From Luteitalea pratensis (lineage in GTDB: Bacteria; Acidobacteriota; Vicinamibacteria; Vicinamibacterales; Vicinamibacteraceae), in NCBI RefSeq assembly GCF_001618865.1, contig NZ_CP015136.1, positions 3,011,001 through 3,075,000 on the forward strand: 64,000 nucleotides of DNA. The letters run 5' to 3'. Under the pieces are notes generated by a model. That model saw only the letters and a list, made by a program, of their open reading frames with translations, searched no databases and was not told the DNA's origin. A program made the translations under genes and the position numbers. Below are positions 18,960 through 28,565 of this stretch, in pieces. Within the stretch, counting starts at the first letter, position 1. The number at the start of each line of letters is the position of its first letter.

Positions 18960-21260
18960 GTGCACCCCCGATGTCTCGTGGGCGGGACGCTCATTCTTGC
19001 GAGCCTCTGTCTCATTCCGGTCCACGCCCAGGTGGGACCCCAGACGCTCGAGCTCGCCCAGACCGAACGGCTCGCCGGCCTCGCGCGACTCTGGGGCGCC
19101 GTGAAGTTCTTCCACCCCTTCCTCGCCTACCGGGACATCGATTGGGATGGCGCGCTCCTCAAAGCTATTCCCGGCGTCAAGGCGGCGCGCACGCCGACCG
19201 AGTACCGCACGGCAATTGATGGCATGCTCGCGGCGCTTGGGGATCCGCTGACCACAGCCGAGGCGACGTCGACAGACGACCGTCCCGCACCGGCGTCGCC
19301 GGCCGAACCGGTCTATTTTCGTCTCGTCGATGGCCACGTGGTCGTCCACCCCGGAAGCTGGGCGCAGGCGATGGCTCGAGGCATCAGCCCGGCGTCGGCG
19401 GGCCAGCCACAGATGATGGCCGAAATTGCAGGCGCCAAGGGCATCGTTCTTGATTGCCGTGGCGACGACTCTCCGCCCGAGAGCATGCAGTGGTTCTATT
19501 TCAACAACTTCCTCAACGGGCTGCTGCCCGCGATCCTGCAGGGGCCTGTTTCGCTTGGCAGCGACCGGTACCGGCTCCACAACGGTTATGCGCCGCAGCA
19601 GGGCACGTCGTCGGGCGGCTACACTTCTGCGTTGCTCACGGAGACACCGGACGTCATTCTCGGGCAGGCAAAGGAGCGGAAGCCCGTCGCCGTGCTCATC
19701 GACGGGCGAACGCCAGAGCTCTCTGCGATCCTGAGCGGAGTTCAGGCGGCAGGCGGAGCCATCGTCCGCGTGGGAAGCGCCGGAGGCAGCGGGGGCGCAC
19801 GCACCCTGCAGCTGCCGTTGCCCGATGGTGTGGTCGCGACGGTCCGCCTGTCGGAGCCCGTCCACCCGGCAGGTGATCCGACGCTGCAGCCCGACGTCGT
19901 GCTGTCGAATGAGGCGGGCGCTGGCGAAGCCGGCATCCGGTCTGCGATCGATGCGTTGAATCGCCCCGCTCGTGAACGCAGAGCGGCGGCCTTGGCCCCC
20001 GTTCTGCTGGGACCGAAAGACAATCCTTACCCGGCGATGCCCTTTCCGACCGAAGAGTACCGGCTGCTGGCGCTCTTCCGCTACTGGAACGTCATCAACT
20101 ACTTCTTCCCCTACAAGCACCTGATCGACAAACCCTGGAACACCGTCCTTACGGAGTTCATTCCGCGCTTCGTGGCGAACACGTCCGAGCTCGACTACCA
20201 GATGACGATTGCCGAGATGGTCACCCGCATGCAGGACTCGCACGGGTCGGCCCGGAACCTACAGGCACTCAACGACCACCTCGGCGCATTCGCTCCGGCG
20301 GTACGGCTGGTCTCGGCGGGTGGAGAACTAACCGTTGCCGAAGTGACCGACGCGGAGCCCACGAACGCCGGTGGCGTGGCGCGCGGCGATGTGATCGTCT
20401 CGATCGATGGCCAGCCGGTTGCCGAGCGACTTGCCCAGTTGAGCAAGTACAGAGCGCTGTCCACGCCACAGTCGGCGTACGCCTACGTGTATCCCGCCAT
20501 GCTCCGTGGAACGAAGGACACGCAGGTCACGGTGCAGGCACGTGGAATCGACGGACGCGTCCGGGACGTGATGCTCTCGCGCACCATCCCGCTGGCCAGC
20601 GTGAGCGGCATGCTGCCGCGCAAGACGCCCATTTACGAGGTCCTGCCGAACGGCTACGGCTACATCGACCTCGCCCGTCTCCCGAATGCGGAAGCGCACA
20701 AGGCGCTCGACGCTGTATTGAAGACTCCCGCGATCGTCTTCGACATGCGCGGCTATCCGAATGGCACGGCGTGGCCTCTCGCGCCGCGTCTCAGTTCTCG
20801 CACGAACGTCACGGCCGCACTCTTCCGGCGGCCGCTCCAGTCCGCGCTGAACCTCGACAGCTCGGATTTGGGCAGTGGCGCTCCCGACTATGCCTTCGCG
20901 CAGAAACTCCCGCCGGCCGCGGGAGCGATCTATCAGGGCAAGGTCGTGATGCTCATCAACGAATTTGCGATCAGCCAGTCCGAGCACACGTGCCTGTTCT
21001 TTGAATCAGCGACCGATGTGACCTTCGTTGGCAGCCCCACCAACGGCGCCAATGGCGACGTGACGACGCTCGTCCTGCCCGGTGGCATCTATGTCGGCTT
21101 CACCGGCCACGACGTGCGCCACGCAGACGGACGGCAGCTCCAGCGCGTCGGGATCCAGCCCCACATCAAGGCCGACCCCACGCCGAAAGGCATCAGCGAG
21201 GGACGCGACGACGTGCTCGAGGCGGCCATCAAGCATCTGGACGGCGTTCTGAGGAAATAG
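18960..21260 (+). CDS. S41-family C-terminal processing peptidase-like protein, exported
   Basis: I chose the GTG at 18960 because it gives a clean signal peptide (LVGGTLILASLCLIPVHAQ). The frame is open to an ATG at 18810, but that part overlaps an SDR remnant on the other strand. The protein has about 766 residues: an N-terminal helical region (LARLWGAVKFFHPFLAYRD, repeated later as LFRYWNVINYFFPY), a PDZ-like domain (GGVARGDVIVSIDGQPV), and the S41 core with the likely nucleophile Ser in NEFAISQSEHTCLFF. It is a large two-lobed S41 protein of acidobacterial type. The lipocalin-like gene follows after 24 bases. Confidence 0.88.
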   Translation: MHPRCLVGGTLILASLCLIPVHAQVGPQTLELAQTERLAGLARLWGAVKFFHPFLAYRDIDWDGALLKAIPGVKAARTPTEYRTAIDGMLAALGDPLTTAEATSTDDRPAPASPAEPVYFRLVDGHVVVHPGSWAQAMARGISPASAGQPQMMAEIAGAKGIVLDCRGDDSPPESMQWFYFNNFLNGLLPAILQGPVSLGSDRYRLHNGYAPQQGTSSGGYTSALLTETPDVILGQAKERKPVAVLIDGRTPELSAILSGVQAAGGAIVRVGSAGGSGGARTLQLPLPDGVVATVRLSEPVHPAGDPTLQPDVVLSNEAGAGEAGIRSAIDALNRPARERRAAALAPVLLGPKDNPYPAMPFPTEEYRLLALFRYWNVINYFFPYKHLIDKPWNTVLTEFIPRFVANTSELDYQMTIAEMVTRMQDSHGSARNLQALNDHLGAFAPAVRLVSAGGELTVAEVTDAEPTNAGGVARGDVIVSIDGQPVAERLAQLSKYRALSTPQSAYAYVYPAMLRGTKDTQVTVQARGIDGRVRDVMLSRTIPLASVSGMLPRKTPIYEVLPNGYGYIDLARLPNAEAHKALDAVLKTPAIVFDMRGYPNGTAWPLAPRLSSRTNVTAALFRRPLQSALNLDSSDLGSGAPDYAFAQKLPPAAGAIYQGKVVMLINEFAISQSEHTCLFFESATDVTFVGSPTNGANGDVTTLVLPGGIYVGFTGHDVRHADGRQLQRVGIQPHIKADPTPKGISEGRDDVLEAAIKHLDGVLRK

Positions 21261-21284
21261 CCGACCGTTCTCATCGCCTCCACC

Positions 21285-21731
21285 GTGGACGTCGCTGCAC
21301 CATTGGGTCAATCCCCCACGTCAATCGTCGGGACGTGGAAGGTCGTGACGTATGAAGACCGTGCAGCGGACGGAACGATCACCCGTCCTTACGGCGAGCA
21401 TCCAGTCGGTTACTTCAGTTACGACCCCACGGGCCACTTATCCGTGCAAATCATGCGCACGCCCGCGCCAACGCCTTTTCCGGGAATGCGCGAGGGCACC
21501 GGCGACGGCGCCTCATACCGCGACGCCTTCCTGGCGTACGTGGCCTACTTCGGCACCTACACCGTGGACATCGCGAAAGGGACTGTGACGCACCACGTTG
21601 AGGGCAGCTTGCGCCCAGACTATACGGGAACCCATCAAGTGCGGCCGTTTCAGATCGTAAGAGATCAGTTGAGCATCGAGATCCGCCAGGATCAGCGGTA
21701 CTTGCGACGTGAGTTGATCCGTGTGAAATAG
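21285..21731 (+). CDS. Lipocalin-like domain protein
   Basis: This 148-residue product starts from GTG at 21285. IVGTWKVVTYEDRAADG, HPVGYFSYDPTGHLSVQIM and YVAYFGTYTVD match the small lipocalin-like family (Lipocalin_5 type), which begins with GTW. No signal peptide remains, and the poor start region suggests it may have lost its leader. The ligand is unknown. It probably shares a transcript with the S41 gene. Confidence 0.75.
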   Translation: MDVAAPLGQSPTSIVGTWKVVTYEDRAADGTITRPYGEHPVGYFSYDPTGHLSVQIMRTPAPTPFPGMREGTGDGASYRDAFLAYVAYFGTYTVDIAKGTVTHHVEGSLRPDYTGTHQVRPFQIVRDQLSIEIRQDQRYLRRELIRVK

Positions 21732-21766
21732 CCATCGCCGTCAGCGTCAGGGCCCGTCGACCTACG

Positions 21767-22043
21767 GTGTATTTCCAGCATCCCTCATGGGTCGCCCCGA
21801 CGCCCGGCGACACCTTGCGGATGCTGCAGGTGCTGGCCGACACCACGGGCGGCGAGTTCCTGCGCGTTCGCCGGGACGCCCGCCTCGCCGAGACGTTCGC
21901 CGCCATCCTCGCGCGGTACCGCCAGCGCCACCTGCTGTCGTTCACGCCGACCGGTGTCGGCAAGCGCGGAGGGCAGCGCCTCCACGTCCGCCTGCGTAGC
22001 CGGCCGGGGACGGTCGCCGCACGCGAGGGTGACCATGGCCAGG
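21767..22043 (+). pseudogene. Acidobacterial VWFA-related protein, C-terminal fragment
   Basis: TLRMLQVLADTTGGEFLRV and LARYRQRHLLSFTPTGV, followed by LHVRLRSRPGTVAAREG, match the end of the acidobacterial VWFA-related family (TIGR03436). The MIDAS-bearing N-terminal two thirds are absent. Beyond about 22045 the frame runs into the opposite-strand flavocytochrome gene and has no further homology. Confidence 0.6.
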
Positions 22044-22086
22044 AATCCCTGATGGGTACCGCGCTGGTCACGCGGAATGGGTGTGT

Positions 22087-23823
22087 TCACCTCGTTTGTG
22101 GTGTCACGTGGCACGTGACGCAGGTGTCGATCTGCGACATGCGGTCGATCCTGTGTGCCGCGGCCGTGAACGGTGCGAGTTCCTTGTGACAACGGGTGCA
22201 GGTCCAGGCACGGTCCAACACCACGCGATGCACCCGCTCGAAATGCCAGGTCACACATCTCTCGTTCGCGGCGGGGGAGTCCATCGTGGCCGCGGGAACG
22301 GAGGCGACACTTGCGAGTGGCCTCGCGATCGGAGACGGGGCCAGCAGCCTCCCGACCATGCGGCCCTGAAGCATCGAGGGAGCGATGAAGGTGCCCTCGA
22401 GGCCGGCCTTGCCGTTCAAGCCGCCGAAACCGGAGACTTCGCCCACCGCGAACAGGCCCGGTATTGGTTCACCGCGGGCCGTGAGGACGCGGCTCGACGC
22501 GTCGATGCGCACGCCACCCATGCTCTTGCGTGTCAGCACATACAGCGGCATGGCGTAGAAGGGACGCTGTCGGATCGCCTGCGGTGCCCGCCTCAGGGGT
22601 AACTGCCCGCGATCCCGTCCCGCGCCGAAGCGTCCGAAATCCTCATCGCGTCCGGATTCGACGTGCCGGTTGTAGCGCTCGACCGAGGCCACGAGCCTGT
22701 CCTCCGGGACGCCGATCGCGCGTGCCAGGTCCAGGAGCGCGGGTGCGGAGGTGACCAGCGGGCTGCCGAAGATCAAGTGCTCCACGCGCGCGGGGTCGGC
22801 CCAGTCGGTGCCGGCCGTGACAGTGGACGCCTTTCCCGGGGCATCGAAGATCGCCCAGTAGCGACCGCTCGGTTGACGCGCGATATCGGCCATCTGGAGC
22901 TTCGCGCTGGAGACCTCGTCCACGAACCGCTCGCCACGCTGGTTCACCCAGATCGCCGACATGATGCGGATGTACACGCCTCGCGTCCCGGTGCGATCTC
23001 GAGGGTCGGGAAACCCCCACGTGTAGTTCCACTGGCGGTCAAGGCCGGTCATGGCTGCCCCGGCCTTCGCGGCGAGGTCCAGCCCGGAACCGGTCGAGTG
23101 GACGCCGGACCCGAGCAGAATCCGGTCCGGTGCGGGGCCGCCAGGCCAGTGCTGCCGCACGAGGGCGGCATTGCTCTGGAAACCTCCCGTGGCCATCACG
23201 ACGGTCTGGGCCCGGAACTCCACGGCCGCGCCCGTGCGGAGCCGCACGCCCGTCGCGCCGATGACTCGCCCGTCGCGGACGGTGAGGTTCGTGATCCTGG
23301 TGTTCCACTCGAAGGTGATGCCCTCAGTGCGCAGGCACTCGCGGTAGATGGGTTTCACAACCCCATACCCGCGCTCCGGATTTTCGTGGTAGCGGGCCAC
23401 GCTATTGCCGGCAGGCGTCCGGAGGCTGGTGAACCGCACGCCCATGGCCGTCAGCCAATCGTGGATGTCGACGCGTGACCGCTCGGCGTACAGCTTTGCC
23501 CACGCGAGGTCGGGGTCGTCGCCCCACGTGACGAAGTCCTGGAACGCGAGATCAGGAGAGTCGTGAATCCCCTGTGATCGTTGTAGCGGCGTGTCGACAA
23601 GCGCGAGGGCGCCCTCGGATATGACGGCGGTCCCGCCGAACACCGAGCTCATGTCGACGACGGTCACCCGCAATCCGCGTTGTCCGGCCTCGAGCGCGGT
23701 GCTCAAGCCGCCTGGGCCAGCTCCGATGACGACGACGTCCGTCGTGATCGGGGAGACATGTGTCTGACCGGAGATGGCACAGCAGGCCCCGGCAACGATC
23801 GCGATCCGCGTGATCTGTCGCAT
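22087..23823 (-). CDS. Flavocytochrome c / FAD-dependent fumarate reductase-like protein with C-terminal haems
   Basis: The ATG at 23823 follows AAGGAC; the frame is open further upstream without a good signal. About 578 residues: a short leader, then the FAD site VVVIGAGPGGLSTALEAG and the flavoprotein domain of the fumarate/urocanate reductase superfamily (GEPIPGLFAVGEVSGFGGLNG near the end). The last 60 residues are a cytochrome tail with CTRCH (542) and CVTCH (568). A third site reads CVTWH (523), so a haem has been lost by substitution or a small deletion. It is probably periplasmic. The substrate cannot be read from sequence. Confidence 0.87.
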   Translation of the reverse strand: MRQITRIAIVAGACCAISGQTHVSPITTDVVVIGAGPGGLSTALEAGQRGLRVTVVDMSSVFGGTAVISEGALALVDTPLQRSQGIHDSPDLAFQDFVTWGDDPDLAWAKLYAERSRVDIHDWLTAMGVRFTSLRTPAGNSVARYHENPERGYGVVKPIYRECLRTEGITFEWNTRITNLTVRDGRVIGATGVRLRTGAAVEFRAQTVVMATGGFQSNAALVRQHWPGGPAPDRILLGSGVHSTGSGLDLAAKAGAAMTGLDRQWNYTWGFPDPRDRTGTRGVYIRIMSAIWVNQRGERFVDEVSSAKLQMADIARQPSGRYWAIFDAPGKASTVTAGTDWADPARVEHLIFGSPLVTSAPALLDLARAIGVPEDRLVASVERYNRHVESGRDEDFGRFGAGRDRGQLPLRRAPQAIRQRPFYAMPLYVLTRKSMGGVRIDASSRVLTARGEPIPGLFAVGEVSGFGGLNGKAGLEGTFIAPSMLQGRMVGRLLAPSPIARPLASVASVPAATMDSPAANERCVTWHFERVHRVVLDRAWTCTRCHKELAPFTAAAHRIDRMSQIDTCVTCHVTPQTR

Positions 23824-24180
23824 TGGGATGTCCTTGGCCACCGAGAAGCTCCGGGCCGCAGTGCGGTACGTCATCCGCAATCGCGCTGCAGTCGACCAGG
23901 GGTGCTCGGGAAGTGAGGCAAGCATACGCCGCCTGCCACCAACGACGCATTCTTCGGCCCCGGGCTTGCCAGGTCCTGCATCAATGACGGAGTGTGCGGA
24001 GTTTCACGTTTAGACCGAACACAGCATGACTTCGGCCCACGATGATGCCCCTTGACGCCCGCACAGTCAGAGCTCACCGTCGGCGCGATCATGTTGTCGG
24101 ACACCGCCTCGAGCCGCGTGGCGAGCGGTCGGAGCTACGGCGCCAGCCCCTGTCCCATCCCTCCAGCTATACTCCGCCGC
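23824..24180. other. Intergenic region between divergent genes
   Basis: About 350 bases with no convincing frame. TATACT at 24168-24173 lies only 7 bases before the ATG of the deacylase remnant and resembles a -10 box for a nearly leaderless message; no good -35 is visible. Confidence 0.35.
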
Positions 24181-24500
24181 ATGCGCGTCTCTCTGGCGTC
24201 AGTCGCCGCGGCGGCCGCATCGCTCGCATTCGCGATCGCGACACCGTGCGCACAAGATTCTGTCTTCGATCTCATGATCCGCAACGGCCGAATCGTCGAC
24301 GGTACCGGCAGTCGGTGGTACTGCGGCGACGTCGCGATCCGCGGCGACACGATCGTGCGCATGCCGCCGCGCATCGAGGCGCCAGCGACTCGGTCATCGA
24401 CGCGCTCCGCTCCCCATCAAGGCGTTCCTGAATCGCGTGGCCGCGACCCACGTCACGCCGAACGTCGGCATGATGTCGAGCCATTGGAAGTGTTGACAAA
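24181..24500 (+). pseudogene. N-acyl-D-amino-acid deacylase (amidohydrolase), collapsed
   Basis: A signal peptide (VSLASVAAAAASLAFAIA) and FDLMIRNGRIVDGTGSRWY match the start of exported D-aminoacylases. At about 24400 the sequence leaves that frame. It resumes as IKAFLNRVAATHVTPNVGMM, which belongs well downstream in the intact enzyme, then ends in SSHWKC and a stop. The metal-binding HxH segment and almost the whole barrel are gone. Confidence 0.65.
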
Positions 24501-24643
24501 GGGAATGTGTAATGGCAGAGCGCGGCCCTTCCAACGCTGACACATATCGGCGAGGGCATCGGAAACGCGGAGACGCGCGGCTGGTCTCGTCGGGCCAGCC
24601 GGTGCGTGCGACTGCTGTATAACGGGGTATCTGCAGGAGGGCG

Positions 24644-24913
24644 ATGACCCAGCCGCCGGATGTGACGGGCCTGCTCGTTGCGTGGAGCAACGGGGACGGG
24701 GATGCCAACGACCGCGTGACTGAAGCGGTCTACGCAGAGTTGCGTGCACTGGCGGGAGGCTGCCTGAGGCGGGAGTGTCCCGACCATTCACTGGGCGCCG
24801 TCGGCGCTCGTGCGCGAGATAGCCGTCCTCCCGGCGTGGCGCCGATCACGGTGAAGCGGGACTGGGCGCTGGCGAGAGCCTGTCTGTTCCGCGAGCGTCG
24901 TGGCGAGGCCTGA
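24644..24913 (+). pseudogene. ECF sigma factor (TIGR02999) reduced to 89 residues
   Basis: The start (VTGLLVAWSNGDGDANDRVTEAVYAELRALAGGCL) is that of the kinase-linked sigma family. The end (ITVKRDWALARACLFRERRGEA) is the recognition helix of region 4. About 100 residues between them, including the rest of region 2 and most of region 4, are missing and replaced by a short unrelated joint (GARARDSRPPGVAP). The frame is still open. The stop abuts the kinase ATG (TGA ATG), so the sigma-kinase operon layout is preserved. The product cannot be a working sigma factor. Confidence 0.7.
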
Positions 24914-27900
24914 ATGGAGAATCCGTCGAACCGGGAGCAGATTCGGGCACTGTTTCTTGCCGCGTTGGAACGCGCACCGGACGAGCGTGCCGCGTTCCTG
25001 CGTGCCCAGAACAGCGACGACGAGGTCCGCCGTGAGGTGGCCTCGCTGCTGGCCGCGCACGCAGATGCCGAAGCCCCCGGCGGTCACGAGACTGGCGTGT
25101 CAGATCGGGCGGCCCCCCGGGCGGGCGGGGCGAAGCGTCTGGATCGGTCTGCGACCCTGCAGTCCGGCGCCAAGCTCGGTCCGTATGTCGTCGTGTCCTT
25201 ACTGGGGGCGGGCGCGATGGGAGAGGTCTATCGCGCGCGCGACACGAATCTCCGTCGCGATGTGGCGCTGAAGATCCTGCCCGAGTCACTCGCCGCCGAT
25301 CGTGACCGCCTGGCGCGCTTCACCCGCGAGGCGCGGACGCTGGGCGTGCTCAATCATCCGCACATCGCCCAGGTGCACGGCTTCGAGGCGCTCGGCGGTG
25401 TGCGGGTGCTGGTCATGGAACTGGTGGAGGGCCAGGACCTCGCGCAGCACCTCGCGCGTGGGCCGATCCCGGCAGCGGAGGCGTTACGGATCGCGCGGCA
25501 GATCGCCGACGCGCTCGAGGCGGCGCACGTACGTGGCATCGTCCACCGGGATCTCAAGCCCGCCAACATCATGATCCGCGAGGACGGCACGGTGAAGGTC
25601 CTCGACTTCGGGCTGGCCAAGGCTTGCCTGGACGACCTCGGGTCGGCCACGCCGCCTGCTGATGCCCTGGCCGCGCCCCCGACGATGACGACGCAGCCAC
25701 TCGCCACCGAGGTCGGCGTCCTCGTCGGCACGGCCGCCTACATGTCGCCCGAGCAGGCCCGGGGCGGAGCCGTCGACAAAGGCAGTGACATCTGGGCGTT
25801 CGGCTGCGTGCTGTACGAGATGCTTACCGGCGCGCGCGCCTTTCACGGCGCGAGTGCCGCCGACACGTTGGCCGGCGTGCTGCAGCGGGACCCCGCGTGG
25901 GATCGACTCCCCGACACCACGCCCCCTTCTATCCGGGTGCTGCTGCGACGGTGTTTGCGCAAGGACAGGCGTGAGCGATTGCAGGACGCCGCAGGCGTGC
26001 GCATCGAGATCGACGACGTGCTGCACGACCCGAACGGTAGCGCGCGGAGCCCTGCAACCCCGGATCAGGCACGTCTCGACCAGTCGTCGCCCGTTGGAGC
26101 AACGAGCCGCCACCGCTGGTGGGTCGCTGCTGCGGCAATCGGCGCGTGCGGCGTTGCACTCGTTGCGTACGCGGTCGTCGGCAAGCGGCCCGTTGAGCCG
26201 CGCCGGGACCAACCGCGCCAGGCAACGCGGTTGACCGCGTCTGCGGGCACCGAGTCACCGTCGGCCGATCTCCGCTTCGAGCTGTGGCCGGAGCGGGGAA
26301 CGTCGTACGCCTCCAGCTTCGATGTGCCATTCGCACTCGCGCCAGACGGCCGCAGCCTCGCGTACGTCGCGGTTGGTCACGACGGCATCAAACGGCTGTG
26401 GATTCGGAGGCTCGATGCGACTGGCGAACCAGCGATCGAGATCGCCGGCACCGAGAACGCCAACACCCCGTTCTGGTCGCCCGACAGTGCGTGGATCGGC
26501 TTCTTCAATCGCCATGACCTCCTCAAGGTGCGCCCGACGGATCGGCGCGTCCGCACCATTACGACGCATGCCTCGGCGATGGCCGGCGCGACCTGGAACG
26601 CCGATGGCGTCATCGTGTTCGCTGGCGGAACGGGCGGACTGTCCCGGGTGTCTGCCGAGGGTGGTCCCGTCGCTCCTGTGACCGCGGGCGAGGGCAGCCA
26701 CTTCTGGCCGCAGTTCATCGGTGACGGCAGGCACTTTGTCTACGCGGCCTTGATCCCCCGCGAGATTCGCCTCGGCTCGCTCACCGGAGAACCATCCCGT
26801 GCGCTGATGAAGTTTCCCGTCGCCCCCTCGTCGCTCGTGTACGCGCGCGGCTATCTCTTTTTCGGGAGGGACTCGAGGCTGTTCGCGCGCGCGTTTGATG
26901 AAGCCACGCTTGAACTTGTCGGCGAACCGATCGAGCTGCTGAGGGGCATTCCAATCACGCAGCTCGGCCGCATGCCGTTCTCGGTGTCGGCGGACGGACC
27001 GCTTGCCGTGTGGCCGTACGTTGCTGGCGCGCCGGCCACATTACGGTGGCTCACGGAGACGGGCGCCACGGCGTCGGTTGTGGAGACACCCGCGAGGTAC
27101 TTGGGGCTGGCGCTGGCACCCGACGCCAGGCGGCTCGCCGTCTCACGACGCGACAGCAATAGCGGGGCCGACGTCTGGATCCGGGATCTCGCCCGATCGA
27201 CGGAGACGCAGCTGACGTTCGACGGAAACGGCTTCGCACCACGATGGTCCGCCGACGGCGGCCGTCTCGTCCTCACCACGACCACGACGGTGCCTCCCAG
27301 ACTGCTGGTCAAGAGCCTGCAGCGACCAACTCCCGACTTCGAGCTCGGCGGCTCGCTGCTGCCGGCGTTTGCGTCGAGCTGGTGCGGCGATGGCGTGCGG
27401 ATCGTGAGCGTTCGTATCGATCCGATTACACGCGATGACCTCTATGTCGACGATCTGCGGGGCGGTCGGGCTGAGCGGCTACCGATCAATTCCCCGGCTA
27501 ACGAGTATCAAGCCCTCGTCTCTCCTGACGATCGCTGGCTCGCCTATGTCACGGACGAATCAGGCCGCGATGAAGTGTGGGTCGCGAGCTTCCCATCAGG
27601 ACAGCTGAAGCGACAGGTCTCGATCGACGGGGGCACCTCACCGCAGTGGACCGACGGCGGCCGTGAACTCGCGTACATTTCCGGGCGCAGCTGGCTGACT
27701 GTCCGGTCCTTCGCCGGTACAGACATCGACATCGCGCTTGGCAAGCCGCGCGAGCTTTTCGATGCCGCCACATTCGTCGAGACGAGCCCCCTGGTCACGC
27801 CCACGACCAATTCGTACGTAGCCGCCGTCGATGGCCGGCGATTTCTTGCCGCGGTTCGCGCCAACGATCCGGACGTCCCCCCGATCCAGCTGATTGTGAA

Positions 27901-27928
27901 CTGGCGCACGCTGCCGCGCGACCGCTGA
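24914..27928 (+). CDS. Ser/Thr protein kinase with TolB/PD40-like propeller
   Basis: This intact 1004-residue protein starts right after the stop of the sigma remnant. The N-terminal helix pair (FLAALERAPDERAAFLRA) precedes the kinase: LGAGAMGEVYRARD (97-110), Lys120 in VALKILPE, HRDLKPAN (211-218), DFG (231-233), AYMSPEQARG. One membrane helix (WWVAAAAIGACGVALVAYAVV, near 400) and about 580 residues of propeller follow (SPDDRWLAYVTDESGRDEVW). Its gene partner, the sigma factor, is broken. Confidence 0.93.
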   Translation: MENPSNREQIRALFLAALERAPDERAAFLRAQNSDDEVRREVASLLAAHADAEAPGGHETGVSDRAAPRAGGAKRLDRSATLQSGAKLGPYVVVSLLGAGAMGEVYRARDTNLRRDVALKILPESLAADRDRLARFTREARTLGVLNHPHIAQVHGFEALGGVRVLVMELVEGQDLAQHLARGPIPAAEALRIARQIADALEAAHVRGIVHRDLKPANIMIREDGTVKVLDFGLAKACLDDLGSATPPADALAAPPTMTTQPLATEVGVLVGTAAYMSPEQARGGAVDKGSDIWAFGCVLYEMLTGARAFHGASAADTLAGVLQRDPAWDRLPDTTPPSIRVLLRRCLRKDRRERLQDAAGVRIEIDDVLHDPNGSARSPATPDQARLDQSSPVGATSRHRWWVAAAAIGACGVALVAYAVVGKRPVEPRRDQPRQATRLTASAGTESPSADLRFELWPERGTSYASSFDVPFALAPDGRSLAYVAVGHDGIKRLWIRRLDATGEPAIEIAGTENANTPFWSPDSAWIGFFNRHDLLKVRPTDRRVRTITTHASAMAGATWNADGVIVFAGGTGGLSRVSAEGGPVAPVTAGEGSHFWPQFIGDGRHFVYAALIPREIRLGSLTGEPSRALMKFPVAPSSLVYARGYLFFGRDSRLFARAFDEATLELVGEPIELLRGIPITQLGRMPFSVSADGPLAVWPYVAGAPATLRWLTETGATASVVETPARYLGLALAPDARRLAVSRRDSNSGADVWIRDLARSTETQLTFDGNGFAPRWSADGGRLVLTTTTTVPPRLLVKSLQRPTPDFELGGSLLPAFASSWCGDGVRIVSVRIDPITRDDLYVDDLRGGRAERLPINSPANEYQALVSPDDRWLAYVTDESGRDEVWVASFPSGQLKRQVSIDGGTSPQWTDGGRELAYISGRSWLTVRSFAGTDIDIALGKPRELFDAATFVETSPLVTPTTNSYVAAVDGRRFLAAVRANDPDVPPIQLIVNWRTLPRDR

Positions 27929-28098
27929 TCACGGATCGCGTCGTATCGCCTGGAGTGCCTTCCGACTCTCCGCGTCGAGTGGCGTGACCGGCGACGTGCC
28001 CCGACTCCAGACGAGTCGGACTGCTTGGGAATATCATGTACGGGGCTCACTTGGCACCACCGGGTGGCGCCCGAGAATCGGATCCAGGAGGCGTCGCA

Positions 28099-28563
28099 GT
28101 GAAATACTCAGTCCTCGTCAACGGGGAGCCGCGTGCGGTCGACGTGCCCGAGCGGATGCCCCTGCTCTGGGTGCTTCGGGACTCCTTGGACCTGAAGGGC
28201 ACCAAGTTCGGCTGCGGTGCGGCGCAGTGCGGCGCCTGCACGGTGCTGCTCGACGGCCAGCCCATTCGCTCGTGCATCACGCCGATCTCCGCGGTTGGCA
28301 AGGCCGCGGTCACCACCATCGAGAGCTTGCCGCGCGACGGATCGCATCCGCTGCAGCGCGCCTGGCTGGACCTCGACGTGCCGCAGTGCGGCTATTGCCA
28401 GGCGGGTCAGCTCATGGCCGCGTCGGCGCTGCTCAAGGCCACGCCGAACCCGACCGACGCGCAGATCGACGCGGCGATGAGCGGCAACGTCTGCCGCTGC
28501 GGTACCTACATGCGCATCAAGCAGGCGATCAAGTCGGCGGCCGGCGCCGGGGGGAGGGCCTAG
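28099..28563 (+). CDS. iorA: Isoquinoline 1-oxidoreductase-type alpha subunit, [2Fe-2S] protein
   Basis: The GTG at 28099 lies 8 bases after GGAGG; the ATG upstream has no such site. The product has 154 residues. The plant-type [2Fe-2S] cysteines are C39, C44, C47 and C59 ([17 protein letters not shown]). The second helical cluster has C97, C100, C132 and C134 ([17 protein letters not shown]). It is the small electron-transfer subunit of the molybdenum hydroxylase family and partners the next gene. The true substrate is unknown, since many IorAB pairs act on other aldehydes or heterocycles. Confidence 0.92.
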   Translation: MKYSVLVNGEPRAVDVPERMPLLWVLRDSLDLKGTKFGCGAAQCGACTVLLDGQPIRSCITPISAVGKAAVTTIESLPRDGSHPLQRAWLDLDVPQCGYCQAGQLMAASALLKATPNPTDAQIDAAMSGNVCRCGTYMRIKQAIKSAAGAGGRA

Positions 28564-28565
28564 TC

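Noticed and set aside
18642-20243. 533-residue minus-strand frame
   Set aside because: Antisense of the S41 protease gene; only the short SDR-like part near 18800-18955 was kept as a remnant.
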